NCBI RefSeq assembly: GCF_000963695.1
Contig: NZ_LAJX01000004.1
Span: 1-41,623 of the forward strand
DNA length: 41,623 nucleotides
Origin: Methylocucumis oryzae
Lineage (GTDB): Bacteria > Pseudomonadota > Gammaproteobacteria > Methylococcales > Methylomonadaceae
Direction: 5' to 3'
Below the pieces are notes generated by a model. It did not search any database. It was not told the DNA's origin and worked only from the letters and a program-made list of their open reading frames with translations. Positions 17,385 to 28,400 of this stretch are shown one piece after another. The translations under genes were made by a program, and so were the position numbers. The number at the start of each line of letters is the position of its first letter. Within the stretch, counting starts at the first letter, position 1.

Positions 17385-18176
17385 ATGGCGGTAGATGTAC
17401 AAAGAACTTTAGATTTTGGTAATATCCGCAAGATAATTAATTTACCTAACCCTACATCTGCACAAGATGCGGCGACTAAAGCCTATGTTGATAGCGCTGT
17501 TGAAGGCCTTGCTTGGAAAGATTCTTGTCGGGTTAAAACGCAAGGCAATATCAATTTATCATCACCAGGTGCAACGATTGACGGCATAACGCTATCGTCA
17601 AATGATAGGGTGTTGGTATCGGAACAGACAACCGCCTCTCAAAACGGCATATATATCTGGAATGGCGCGTCCGTCGCGATGACGCGTAGCTTAGATTGTT
17701 CGACGGCTGATGAGCTAGAACAGGCTGTCGTAACTATTGAAGAAGGTACTAATGCTGGAACTACTTACCGTCAGACCGTAGTTAACGCAACACTAGATAC
17801 GACATCCTTGGCTTGGACTGTGTTTGGTACATCGGCGGGGGCTGCATCAGAAAGCAGTTCAGGTATTGCTGAAATAGCTACACAATCTGAAACCGATGCC
17901 GGAACAGATGATGCGCGAATGCTAACGCCATTAAAGTTAGCATCATCTATTTTCGCGAGTAAGAAGTTTAATCAAACAATTGGAGACGGTTCGGCGACTA
18001 GCTATACCGTTACGCACAATTTAAATAGTCGTGATGTAACTGTTGATGTTTATCGTAATAGCGGAAACTACGACACCGTGCTTGTCGAGGTGCAGAGAAC
18101 TAGTGTTAACAGCGTTACTATTGTGTTTGATAGCGCACCATCATCTAATGCCTATCGTGTTTTAGTCAGGGCATAA
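17385..18176 (+). CDS. tail fibre protein
   Basis: A 263-residue fibre protein. The N-terminus has the standard attachment motif INLPNPTSAQDAATKAYVDS, followed by a beta domain of the type DRVLVSEQTTASQNGIYIWN seen in many phage fibres. A linker (SGIAEIATQSETDAGTDDAR, then MLTPLKL) of the class that repeats in long fibres comes next. The C-terminal module has VTHNLNSRDVTVDVY and VNSVTIVFDSAPSSNAYRV. It is preceded by AGAGGG and is probably the structural backbone of the fibre. Confidence 0.85.
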   Translation: MAVDVQRTLDFGNIRKIINLPNPTSAQDAATKAYVDSAVEGLAWKDSCRVKTQGNINLSSPGATIDGITLSSNDRVLVSEQTTASQNGIYIWNGASVAMTRSLDCSTADELEQAVVTIEEGTNAGTTYRQTVVNATLDTTSLAWTVFGTSAGAASESSSGIAEIATQSETDAGTDDARMLTPLKLASSIFASKKFNQTIGDGSATSYTVTHNLNSRDVTVDVYRNSGNYDTVLVEVQRTSVNSVTIVFDSAPSSNAYRVLVRA

Positions 18177-18177
18177 T

Positions 18178-18978
18178 GTGATTGATGTATTAAGTAAACT
18201 GCGGGTCAACCCACCCAGTGATATTTGGGCAAATAGGGCGGCTTTAGCCGCTTTTGGCGCAGGTATTTACCGATTTACCGACATCGGAACTACTGGAAGT
18301 TTATGGTATTACGATGGAGCTACCTGGCTACAAGTAGGAAGCATTCCTCTGATGTCAAAAAGCGAGGGATATATTGTAGCTAGTCTGACTGGTGCGACAT
18401 ATAGTCAAACTGGAACAACAATAACTGTAACATTAGCTAATCACAGGCTAACCTCAGCTTTAAATGGTAGGCTTATCTATCTGACAGGAACGGGGGGGAT
18501 ATTATCAGGATGGTATAAATTTACTTTTGTAAGCACGTCCCAATTCACTTGCTATTGGCCGGTAGAACAATCAATAACCGGCAATATATCAAACTCAAGC
18601 GGTGAGTATGTATTTGATATAGCTAATGTAGCATTGCCTTCGGGTTTTTTTAGCAATAGGACAGTCGAGATAAGAGCAAGGTTTAGATATGAAAACGGTG
18701 CAGTATCGACAAAAAACCCAAGGCTATATCTTAATTCGACACTATTACTTACTCACACCATTGCAAACAATATAGCTGCGAGCGCGGTAAACTGGGAGTT
18801 GTCTGACAATGGAGAAAACGCGCAAACCGCATTTATGAACAGTGGCAACTTAGGCACTGGTACGGTAGGGACATCGTTAGAAAACACAGGGTCATCAAGC
18901 TGCACAATAAGAATTTCTGTGAATCTTGCTTTAAGCTTGACGTGGGCTTGTTTAGATTTTGTGGAAGCCATTCTATGA
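18178..18978 (+). CDS. tail fibre / receptor-binding protein
   Basis: A 266-residue protein starting at GTG two bases after the previous stop. The N-terminus (NRAALAAFGAGIYRFTDIGT, then GSLWYYDGATWLQVG) is an attachment domain used by phage fibre tips and bacterial adhesins. The rest is an all-beta jelly-roll-like region (NRTVEIRARFRYENG, LYLNSTLLLTHTI). It probably binds the host surface. A four-base ATGA overlap joins the next gene. Confidence 0.7.
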   Translation: MIDVLSKLRVNPPSDIWANRAALAAFGAGIYRFTDIGTTGSLWYYDGATWLQVGSIPLMSKSEGYIVASLTGATYSQTGTTITVTLANHRLTSALNGRLIYLTGTGGILSGWYKFTFVSTSQFTCYWPVEQSITGNISNSSGEYVFDIANVALPSGFFSNRTVEIRARFRYENGAVSTKNPRLYLNSTLLLTHTIANNIAASAVNWELSDNGENAQTAFMNSGNLGTGTVGTSLENTGSSSCTIRISVNLALSLTWACLDFVEAIL

Positions 18979-19352
18979 TTTACGACATACTTAGCTCAGA
19001 AGTTATTAATATTCCAGACCCAAAACAAGTTTTTTTTCAAGGCGCAAGAGCTATTGTTAGAACTGGCGATGACATGGACGTTATAGAGAAAGAAATAATC
19101 AAAGTAAAAAAATCCGAGTTTAAAATAGCTCTGGTTTTATACAGCCAAGAGCTTCAGCTTGCAGTATCTTTACTAGAGTCTGTAGAACAAGCTGTCGCTA
19201 ATTCTGGCGATATATTCATGCAAATTCTTTGGAAAGACCATGACGAATTCTGGAGCAACAATCAACGCATTCTTATAATGGGTTCAACATTAGAACTGAG
19301 TGAACAACAGATTTATCGAGTGTTTGAGATAGCGCAATCGGTGCAGCCATGA
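18975..19352 (+). CDS. hypothetical protein in fibre/injection operon
   Basis: A 125-residue protein from ATG 18975 (ATGA overlap). The earlier GTG at 18942 would extend it into the fibre gene and is rejected. It is soluble and helical (ELQLAVSLLESVEQAVANSG, then STLELSEQQIYRVFEIAQSV). It is linked by four-base overlaps to the fibre gene upstream and the giant polyvalent gene downstream. It could be a fibre chaperone; no family is recognised. Confidence 0.55.
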   Translation: MIYDILSSEVINIPDPKQVFFQGARAIVRTGDDMDVIEKEIIKVKKSEFKIALVLYSQELQLAVSLLESVEQAVANSGDIFMQILWKDHDEFWSNNQRILIMGSTLELSEQQIYRVFEIAQSVQP

Positions 19353-22300
19353 ATCCAGTCATAAAAATCGAAACCGCCGCACAATCATCAGCAACTGCGT
19401 ACAACAATACAACAAAGCAACCTTTTATCGGGCAACTAAAAGCCGGTAACTATAAAAAAGGTAAGTTCTGGTTGCATGGCTTGCAAATAGCGATAGAAAA
19501 CCCGTTCGGAACATACCGCGTAGGCATGGATAGCAACGGCGTAGAATGGCGTTCATTATTAGCGGCGCATTACGGTTACATTTGCGGCACAAAGGGCGCT
19601 GACGGCGATGCGGTTGATTGTTTTATCGGCCCATATCCTGAAGCCGACCAAGTTTATATCATCAATCAATTTGTTAACGGCAAATTCGACGAACATAAAG
19701 TCATGCTTGCGTTTGTCGATGAAGACGCAGCTATTAGCGCATATAAGCATAGTTATGAACGCGGCTGGAATGGCTTGCATAGCATCGTTGCGTTATCAAT
19801 TACACAGTTTAAAACGTGGTTAAAAACCGGAGATTTATCAATGTCTATTCAATCGCCAGGCACTAATATTATTAATTTAAAAGCGGTGTATTGGGATAGC
19901 TCAGCAAACCCTTATGACGTAGACCTTGATAAATTGCTGTATGCCATTCGCCAAGGCGATAATGGTTTAATCTTTGATGCCGCAAACCAGCAAGATATTT
20001 ACGAAGATGCTGACCAGGTATTAGGTTTAGATGCGATGGTGACACCGTATCAGTTTATGCAACGCAAAATGGAAGCCATGACGCGAGTTTTAGATGCGAC
20101 AAGTAGCGTACTAAAAACCACTGACGCCACGCTTACTGAACCGTTTACTAAAAATGGTACCGTCAACGTGGCAATGGTTTTTTCATTGTCGGATGGGCAG
20201 ACTATTTCAGCGTTTTTCCATAATCCTGATACCACGCCTAAGAAACTTAATCCCAGCGATGAAATGATTAGCTGGAAATGGCTAATAAATAAAAAAGACG
20301 TGACCATTGTAGTTGCACCGGAGAAAGGCAAAGACCTGGACGTGAAACAAGTGGCCGCCCGGTTAATGCGGCTAGCTGAAAAAAATAGCCCTGCGTTTCA
20401 GCGCGTAAATAAGAAAGTCGCTGAACGTGCGGCGCAAAAATCGGCGTTATTGGATGAAATAACATCGCTGGAAGGGCAGATTAATGATGCAAAAATCGAG
20501 CTTGAGCAGTTGAAAACTGCTGTTAAAGCAACGCCTGCACAACATTCTACTATTGAACCATCATCAGAAATAACTAAACAATTCCATAACAAGCAAAGCG
20601 AGTTTTTTGAAAAAATAAAAGGCTATGTTAGTGGTAAAGTCAATGAATTTGCTGAAATAGCCACTGGCTCAAAGGGTGTTTTAGCATTCGTTAAGGCGTT
20701 TGGAGAGATGCATACTATACAAGCGAATGAAGAAGCGACAGCAATTGATTACATTTGTCATGGTGCCGCCGCTTTTAAAGCATTAAATTATGTTTTTGAC
20801 TTAAACAACAGAGATAGAGGTGTTGAAGCATTGTTAGTCGAGCTGCAAAAATCTTATGTTGTTGACTACAATAACGCACAGAATAAATTTGAAAGATTCA
20901 AATGGTTTAAAAAAGTAATGGAATATGTTGAAAATGTAAAAAGCACTATTTCAGACACTCCACCAACTACTGTTGAACCTAAACCCAATAAAATTAGAAA
21001 AGCAACAAAATCACAGGCACGGGATTTAATTGACTCAATTCGATATGCGCTTGATGACCTTTCAGGCCATACGGCGGATGAATTTAAAGCCGCCGATGTA
21101 CCGGGTCGGTTATTGCCGAAAATCGATGAAATCAACGCCCTGCTAGCGCGTGGCATTATGAAAAACGATGAAGATTTAGAGGGTAGGCTTAGCAATCAAA
21201 TTGATTTGATTAATAAGCGGATTGCACGGTGGAATGCGGTAAATAATACATCTGTTGATTTTGATACTAGACTTAAAAGGCTAAACGCTAGACGCGAAGG
21301 ATTACCTGAGCTGAATACCCAGAAAATAGCGGTCAGTCTGCCCAAGCAAATGATAACGATTTAGACCCTATAACCCCCGAAGGCTACAAGCAAATTAAAG
21401 GTGTTGCAAACATGGAGTTGCGTTATCAGGATGTTTTAGATTCCTTATTTCAACAAAGAATTCCTGCCGTATGGAAAGCTCTTCTTAATTTGGGGTGGAT
21501 GTCTGGCAGAGATAAAACGTATAACTTAACAAAAAATGGGTTTTCAGCAATTTTCAATTTTAAAAATGTTGGAGCTGGGGCTAATGTTGTTGGATTTTGG
21601 GTTGAAGTAAAAGAAGGTGCAGATTACCAAGCCGAAATAGGTGACAATCTAGCCTCTACACCTGCCGAAATTGCCGCACAGATAGATGCCGTTGTTACAA
21701 ATTCTGGAACGGTAAAGACGCCTGAGTCAAATGATGTTCAAGAAACAAGTAGTGATGAATCAATTATTCCATTACCGCAAGAAATTGGCGCGCCCGTTCC
21801 AGACCCACGCGACCAAGATAAATTTTATTTAGATGAAGATGAGCAGGAAGTCTACCTTAAGCAAAGAGACGCTAAATTTCAACAGTTTGTCATTGAAAAG
21901 CTAGGTTTTGAAGAAGACGAAAGCACAAGTTCACCCGGTTATCGTCAAGCGTTAATTGATGACGACAAGCTAGAGTTCGCAAAATCCGCGTTTATCGTTA
22001 ACAACGAAGTGATTGCTTATGGTGGGCAGATAACTTGGGGCGACTATAGCGCTAGCGCGTTTAACGGTGCATTATTTGATAGTGCGGCTGTTGAGCCTAA
22101 TACATTGTGCGCTCAAATCGGTAAAGACGGAGAAATTATCGCCCGTGTGCGCATTGAGCTTAATGGCATGGTGACGTTTTATAGAGGTGCTACGGGCATT
22201 GATGTTTTAGCTACATCTGAACCATCTGTGACCGATATTGATAAAACTGTTAAAGATATTTTAGGTTATATCGAGCCGGTAATGCCGCATTTAGCTAATC

Positions 22301-23292
22301 AATTACCTGAACAATCCACACCTATTTCACCATTAGATGAGTTTGAAAACAGTGGTGGCGAAGCATGGCAAGTGACACAAGCAAAATGGGTAGAAATAAT
22401 GAGTGGTCATTTTGCTTTTTTAGGCCAAGAGCCTAATGTTTCAGATTTTAAAGAGTTTCATAAGAGCATGGTTAAACAGGCGATTGATGCTGGTAAAGAT
22501 ATTCCGGCTGATGTTTTAGTCGATTACCCATGGATGAAAATGGAAACCGATGATGAAAAACAGGAAAGACTAAAGAAAATCGAGCAAAACCTTAGCAACG
22601 TAATCGATATTGCGAGCGGTAAAGCAACTGATGAAGAAGTTGCTAGAGTTATGCCATTAATAAAAACCTTTATTGGCAAATCGCAACTAAGCGTTATTAA
22701 ATCAGCTCTTAAAGGCGAAGAAGGCCAGCATTTCAAAGATAAATTAGTCGAAATTGCCAACGTTATAAAAACCATGCCAAGCAGTTATGAGACTGACGGA
22801 CAAGGCGATAATGCAGTTGCATACTTGCATTATTTTAAAGGTAGCATGGATTGGTATATTACCGAAAAGGATAAGGGCGCACCCGATGACAAAAAAGAAG
22901 GCGTCAAACCACAGAGCCAAGCATTCGGGTTAGCCGATTTAGGTTACGGTGGCGAACTTGGTTATATCAGCATACCTGAGATTACATCGTCAGATGTAGA
23001 GTTAGATTTGTATTGGACGCCAAAAACCTTAAGCGAGATAAGTGGTAATGATAGCAATGACGAGCAAGGAGAATCCGATATGGCGGTAAACGACGATAAA
23101 AAATCCCAGTTCGAGCGCGAATTAGACGAATTGATGACCGAAACCGACATTCAAAAGTATGGCCAACACCTTGATGACATTGCCGCACAAATTGAAGAAG
23201 CCGGTTTAATGGATGAGCTGGATGCCAAGTTGAATGAGGCGGCAGATGTGCTGACACGGCTATTGTCTGAAGCTGAAAAAATGGCGGCTTAA
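19349..23292 (+). CDS. giant polyvalent protein: pyrophosphatase-like, DarA_N-like and DUF2958-like domains (one frame break)
   Basis: About 1,314 residues. The first ~160 hold the inorganic-pyrophosphatase-like domain of phage polyvalent proteins (KGKFWLHGLQIAIENPFGTY, HYGYICGTKGADGDAVDCFI, FDEHKVMLAFVDEDAAISAY). Near residues 270-360 comes a DarA_N-like block (SLSDGQTISAFFHNPDTTPK, then EMISWKWLINKKDVTIVVAP). A coiled coil follows, and after residue ~1,150 a DUF2958-like end (LHYFKGSMDWYITEKDKG, AFGLADLGYGGELGYISIPE, VELDLYWTPKTLSEI). A missing C at 21318-21320 splits the frame; repair joins PELNT to PENSGQSAQANDN. Such proteins are packaged and injected to counter host defence; that role is inference here. 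Its stop overlaps the stop of the opposing gene by two bases. Confidence 0.75.
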
Positions 23293-23468
23293 CCTTCTTT
23301 TAGTTTTGCTCGTCTATTCCGTTGTCTGATAAGACCAGCATGGATTTTGCACCCGGTTACGCCTGTATTGGCGTATCCCATGAATTTTACCCCACACTCA
23401 GGACAAATTTTTTCGACTCGTTGGCGCAACGCGGCTAATGCAGCGCCTGGAGATGGGTGGCTATTCAT
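23289..23468 (-). CDS. small zinc-ribbon-like protein
   Basis: A 59-residue protein from ATG 23468 (a TTG at 23474 is possible). It contains CPEC near residue 23 and GCKIHAG about 16 residues later, a Cx2C...Cx2H spacing that suggests one zinc site. The ends are basic (RQRNRRAKLKEG). It is the last gene of a leftward cassette and overlaps its upstream neighbour by eight bases. It may bind nucleic acid; no family is recognised. Confidence 0.5.
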   Translation of the reverse strand: MNSHPSPGAALAALRQRVEKICPECGVKFMGYANTGVTGCKIHAGLIRQRNRRAKLKEG

Positions 23469-23649
23469 TGGCAATAGCCTCTTTTTCTTGACGGTTAATT
23501 TCAGCCAGAGCTTTAAACTCTATTTCTGTTTGAATGCCTCGCATCTTAAGGTTTTTAATCCTTATTTCAAGGTTTTCTTTATCCAGCGAAAAGCATCTAT
23601 ATCCATTATTAAATTTTACAACCCCATTTTTTACTTCTTCAATAATCAT
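23461..23649 (-). CDS. hypothetical protein of leftward cassette
   Basis: A 62-residue protein with an N-terminal beta part (EEVKNGVVKFNNGYRCFSLD) and a C-terminal charged helix (FKALAEINRQEKEAIANE). It overlaps the zinc-ribbon gene downstream. The plus-strand frame covering the same DNA lacks protein-like composition and is rejected. Confidence 0.5.
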   Translation of the reverse strand: MIIEEVKNGVVKFNNGYRCFSLDKENLEIRIKNLKMRGIQTEIEFKALAEINRQEKEAIANE

Positions 23650-23698
23650 TTTGGCTCTCCAAATGCAGTAAACATAAAAAATAACTTCGCGTGGTTTT

Positions 23699-24239
23699 TT
23701 ATCTTCCCATTGTCCATGTTTTCCCCTGTTTAATTAATTGGTCGATAGGATGCTTCATCCAGTTTGCCATTACCGATTGTCCGTTATTAAGCTCAACAAG
23801 CTGCTCTTGTACCGATGATAAAAACGCTAGCGTCATATCAGGTGGCATGGTTACATAACGCAAAACACGCACGGTGTTATTTTCATCAACAACATGAATC
23901 TCGATAGCTAGACGCTGCTCAGCGTTATCGATTGAATGTAATTGCAGTTTATCTTTAGGGATTAACCTCACATCAAACGGGCAATCGAATGACAATAACG
24001 GTTTACCGTTGCTGCCATAAAATTGAAACATCAACAGCATCGCCCCTTTTTCGTATAGCATACCGCCAATCATCATCCCTGATTTAAGCGCGTTGAGTTC
24101 TTTGCTATCTATGTCTGGCAACAAAATTCTTAGGAATGTTGCCAGATACCAAGAATTCAGCGCTAGCGCCTTCAGCTTGGTGTTGTTTTACGTCGATTGG
24201 GTATGGCTGACCGACGGCTAATAGTGTTAATTCGCTCAT
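23699..24239 (-). CDS. hypothetical protein of leftward cassette (one frame break)
   Basis: About 179 residues after repair. The start at 24239 (MSELTLLAVGQPYPIDVK) overlaps the upstream stop as ATGA. The frame breaks near 24123-24128; shortening the A run on the plus strand (T run in the gene) by one joins VSGNIPKN to LLPDIDSKELNALKSG. The rest is a mixed alpha/beta domain (MLLMFQFYGSNGKPLLSFDC, then RLAIEIHVVDENNTVRVLRY and LAFLSSVQEQLVELNNG). I do not know the family. Tight coupling to the 24236 gene suggests a functional pair. Confidence 0.6.
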
Positions 24240-25003
24240 GATGCTAATATCCTTTTCATGACATCTTTACGCTCAAATCCTGAAAAATAGGCTTTGCAAA
24301 CGAACATCCCATTCTTTGTTTCGATAGCGGCTTCAGCATGATTATTGTCTTCACTAATATTCGTGAAAGTGACCGTCCCATAATCACCTAAAAGTATTTT
24401 TTCAAAAAAATCGGATAGTTGATACCTTGTTTTTAAAGCAAGTGATTCAATTGATTCCCCTATGTATTCAATAAATTGCTTGGCTGTCCGCTGCTCATGA
24501 TTAAGATTAGACCAAAGCAGATAATCAAAGCCTTTTTTATCAAATACCAAGTAGTAATCACAAGCATCCAGCACTGGGAAAAAATAATAATCATCTATCT
24601 TTTGAAAAGTCTTGTAATTAACGTTTACATAAGTAAAGTCAGCAACTTTTATTTTATGACTGCCGTCGTAAGACGTATCGAAAACACTAGGGCCGTCAGA
24701 TGAATCGTCATAATTACTTACATAAATAACTTTTGAATCACTAAAGTTATTTTTAACTATTTCAGCAATACTTTTTTCATGTTCGGCAATTATTAACTCT
24801 TTTTTCTTAAGCTTTCTAATTGCTTTATTGAATGCGCCAATTGTCGGTGCTGGCATTTTTGTTTTTCTATCATGAGTTTTTCTATGTTGGTGTAGCAACA
24901 TAGACCATATCTCAGATACTGTAAAAGCGCCTTTTTCTGTGTTTATTAAGACGCTAAAATCGCCATTTTTTTCTGCATTAAGAAACTCGTTTAAAGTGTT
25001 CAT
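24236..25003 (-). CDS. hypothetical protein of leftward cassette
   Basis: A 255-residue protein. ATG 25003 has GGAGAA at good spacing and is preferred over the upstream start at 25057. The N-terminal third resembles a winged-helix or similar helical unit (AFTVSEIWSMLLHQHRKTHD, then AFNKAIRKLKKKELIIAEHE). The remainder is aromatic-rich alpha/beta (DDYYFFPVLDACDYYLVFDK). The last segment contains GMFVCKAYFSGFERKDVMKR. No catalytic motif is evident. It is lower in GC than the flanking polyvalent genes, which fits acquisition as part of a cassette. Confidence 0.6.
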   Translation of the reverse strand: MNTLNEFLNAEKNGDFSVLINTEKGAFTVSEIWSMLLHQHRKTHDRKTKMPAPTIGAFNKAIRKLKKKELIIAEHEKSIAEIVKNNFSDSKVIYVSNYDDSSDGPSVFDTSYDGSHKIKVADFTYVNVNYKTFQKIDDYYFFPVLDACDYYLVFDKKGFDYLLWSNLNHEQRTAKQFIEYIGESIESLALKTRYQLSDFFEKILLGDYGTVTFTNISEDNNHAEAAIETKNGMFVCKAYFSGFERKDVMKRILAS

Positions 25004-25090
25004 GTTAGTTCTCCGGTTAATCTGAGCGGGAATCGCTCGCTTTAAATTATTACCCAAAACGTTTTGCTGTAATGTCCTATAAACGAAGGG

Positions 25091-25237
25091 CTAAGACTGC
25101 ACACTGTCTATACGATTAGTACAATTTTTACATGCACTAATCGTTTTGTGGTTATGACCACAACTAGCCATAACCAATCTGTTGTTTTGAACAAAGACAT
25201 ACATAACGGTATAGCCGTCATAACTATGCTTTTTCAT
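25091..25237 (-). CDS. small Cys/His protein, first gene of leftward cassette
   Basis: A 48-residue protein from ATG 25237, preceded by GGGG at a suitable distance; starts further upstream lack a ribosome site. It contains CGHNHKTISACKNC, four or more potential metal ligands in 14 residues, so a zinc knuckle is likely. It follows a good minus-strand promoter with a possible operator, so it may be the regulator of the cassette, though it is too small for a standard repressor. Confidence 0.45.
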   Translation of the reverse strand: MKKHSYDGYTVMYVFVQNNRLVMASCGHNHKTISACKNCTNRIDSVQS

Positions 25238-25272
25238 ATTAACTACCCCAAGATTGCGTTTGACTTGTGATA

Positions 25273-25307
25273 ATAATAGCAGGTTGTAACTAATGCGCAA
25301 TAGTTAC
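25273..25307 (-). promoter_or_regulatory. promoter and operator-like inverted repeat of leftward cassette
   Basis: On the minus strand, TTGCGC (25300-25295) and TATTAT (25278-25273) are separated by 16 bases, a reasonable sigma70 promoter. A perfect 7-bp inverted repeat GTAACTA / TAGTTAC (25286-25292 and 25301-25307) brackets the -35 box and looks like a repressor site. Confidence 0.5.
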
Positions 25308-25327
25308 ATGAAAATATTTTTTTACAT

Positions 25328-25395
25328 AAAGGAAAACCGCGCAAACCACTCTAGCCTAACCCATAGAATACAAGCATCATCGCCTTATTCTATGG
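25328..25395 (+). promoter_or_regulatory. AAAGGAAAAC box plus inverted repeat near start
   Basis: AAAGGAAAAC at 25328-25337 is the fourth, slightly diverged copy of the box, its GGAAAAC 74 bases before the ATG at 25405. A perfect 10-bp inverted repeat CCATAGAATA (25361-25370) / TATTCTATGG (25386-25395) ends ten bases before that ATG, over its likely GGA ribosome site. Confidence 0.45.
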
Positions 25396-25404
25396 AACGC
25401 ATCC

Positions 25405-28400
25405 ATGCTCTCATTCAAAGAAAAACGAGAATTACAAAAAATAATTTCCGCACAAAATGCAATTCTTGCCGGTAATCCATCATTTTCAGAAAAGCGAGCG
25501 GCGCAAAAGGCTAAGGCCGATGCACTAATTAAGCTTGGGGTTGTTGGAGATGCAAAAGAGGCTTTAACGCCATTAGAAGAGCAAGTTATATCAACTCAGG
25601 TTGATAATAGCGATTACGGATTACAAGCCAGCGGAGTTAAAACTCGCGAGAAAATCAACGCCCAAGTTAAATCAATTACCGACCTGATACGCGCAGGTAA
25701 AGACCCAGCGACATTAACGTCGGATGAAATTAACCTGCTTAAACAATACTCAGGCAAAGGCGGCTTAACAATTAATTCGCAGCATGAATACTACACACCT
25801 ACGCATGTTGCCCAAGGTGTATGGGATGCGCTTAAAATAAATGGTTTTGAAAACGGCAACGTGCTTGAACCCAGTAGTGGTGCAGGTGTGTTTTTGGCAA
25901 CTAAGCCTCAAGGTGTTATTGCTACTGGTACGGAAATCGACGAAACAAGCGCGACTGTCGCACAGGTGTTAAATCCTAATGACAAAGTAAGCAATTCATC
26001 GTTTGAGCTATTAGCGGTCAATGCCGATGATAATAGTTTTGATGCTGTTATAGGCAACGTACCCTTCGGGAATGCCCGTGGCGCATCGGCGCATGATGAC
26101 CCGGAATATAAAAATGAAAAGCTAATTGAACGTTATTTTGTTCAACGCGTTATCGATAAAGTTAAACCAGGCGGTTTAATTTGTCTTATCGTGCCGGTTA
26201 ATATCATTCAAGCTAAAGGCAAGGCATGGGAAAAATTCCGTATTGCGATTAGCAAAAAAGCCGAATTCTTAGGTGGGCATAAGTTACCGTCTAAAACGTT
26301 CGGCAAGCAAGGCACGGATGTTGTAGTCGATGTGTTGGTGATGCGTAAGCACGGTGCAGAATTCTTAAGTCGAGTTGACGATTTAACCTTTTGATACGCT
26401 TAAAGCTACTAATGTCGTGTGGGATGAATTCATCGAAGGTCGATACTGGCAAGGCGAAGGCAAGAAATTCATTAAAGGTGAATTCGTGCCAAAAGACCCC
26501 ACTAAATTCCGTGATTCAGATAAAGTTATTGCTGGCGAAAACATGACCGATGAGGCGCTTAAGCGGTCATTAGCGGTTAAGTTTGATTCGCGCATTGATT
26601 GGGTATTATTGGATGAAGCTGAGCCGATAACCAGAAATTATTCTGAAGGTGATATTAAAACAATCAATGGCCTTGATTACGAACTTAAAGCCGGTCAATG
26701 GAAAAAAGTGACCTATGACACCCAGAAAACGATTATTGATTTAGCTCAATATGGCTCTGACTCGATTGAAGCATTGGAAGGCTTGATGTCTACCGATGCG
26801 GGGATTTTGTCGCTCAATTGGGCGCAGGTTGAGTCAACGTTAGCCGCATATCCTAATATTGTTCCGGGTTATGTTAAAGACGCGTTACGGTTTTCAGATT
26901 TACAACCGCCTGAGCATCAATGGCGGGCATTCCGTGGCGCAATCATTGGCGCAAAAATCGAAGGCTATCTTAATAGTGGTAGTAATGACCAGGGCGAACT
27001 GGATGAGCTTAAAGAGATTATTCTTCATGAGGTTGTGAAATACGGCAGCCCTAAAGATATTTCCGGTTTAGTGTTAGCCGGTAAAGAGTCAAAACGACTA
27101 GGCATGTTCATCAATTCAATTGATGAAAAAGGTAATTTCTCACCAATGCTTGAGTCAGGAATTCTTAAGCAAGAAGCCGATGAGTACAATAGCGCCGATG
27201 TAACCTCAATCATTGCTTACTTATTCGAGAAGAATCAAGACCCCGTTGAGCTTAGTACAATTTTGGAAATGTACGATGGCGATAAGCGCTTAGAGGATTT
27301 AGGCGATATTGTTGAAATACCTGGTATGGCGGTGTCGCCCGATGGCTTTATCTGGCCGCTTGAGCAATATTGTTCCGGTGATATTTATCAAAAGATGCGC
27401 GATATGCGTGATGCCATGCTGGATGAAAAAGACCTGCGCATTATTGCCGCTTACAAGCGACAAATAGAGCGAATTGACGCAAAGCGACGTAAAACACCGA
27501 CTGAAGATATTACGTTTGCTATGCGGCAAAAATGGTTTGATAAAGCCTATGTCTTGGAGTTTTTACAAGCCAATGGCTATAAACGCACGATTACCTATAG
27601 CGAAGAGCGTGGAGAATGGAAGGCAGTTGGGGTATCAGGCGGAATCGTTCCGCAAATCGTTAACTACCTTAATGAAAAGCCAATCGCGGGCGGCACTAAA
27701 GTAGCTGAATATAAGGACGGCATTAAAGCGTTAGAAGAGCAGTTTAACGCGTTTATGCAATCCCATTCCGATGGTGAAGACTTAACCAATCGTTATAACG
27801 AAACATTTAATGGGTATGTTGAATTTAATTTCAGCAATAGCGACCTTGGGTTAAAAAATGTTAGCGGGAAAATTATTCCGCACAGTTACCAAAATGAAGG
27901 GATTAGGAGATTATCCAGAGAAGGCAAAGGGATTCTTGGGTGGGACGTCGGACTTGGAAAATCCTACGGAGCATTAGCGCTACAAGCCTACAACGAACAA
28001 ATGGGCAGAGCGAAACGCACGTGTATCACGGTACCCGATGCCGTACTTGCCAACTGGTATCACGAACACAAGCTATTTTACAAAGATACATCAAATATGC
28101 TCTTTGTAGGTATGTCGCCCAAACGTGACAAAGATGGCAATATCGTTCAAGAACGTGTGTTAGACGAAAAAGGCAATCCAAAACAGGATAAAAACGGGCA
28201 AGACCTTTATCAAGACGTGCTGGTTAAAGACGACCGCGAGACTATTTGGGAGAAAATGCATCGAATACCGCAGTCTAATTTGTCTTTAGTCGTTATGACA
28301 CAACCGCAGTTTGGCAAGATTCCGGTTAAACAAGCGACTAAGCAGCAATATGCCGATGAAATGATGGCTAAAGAATTACTAAGCCAGTCGGATGCTAAAA

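Noticed and set aside
23347-23733. Plus-strand frame of 128 codons
   Set aside because: It is antisense to three small minus-strand genes that have overlaps and metal motifs; its translation is Phe/Asn-rich and unlike a protein family.
25293-25475. Plus-strand 60-codon frame starting in the intergenic leader
   Set aside because: It covers the promoter/operator and inverted repeat and overlaps the methylase start in another frame.
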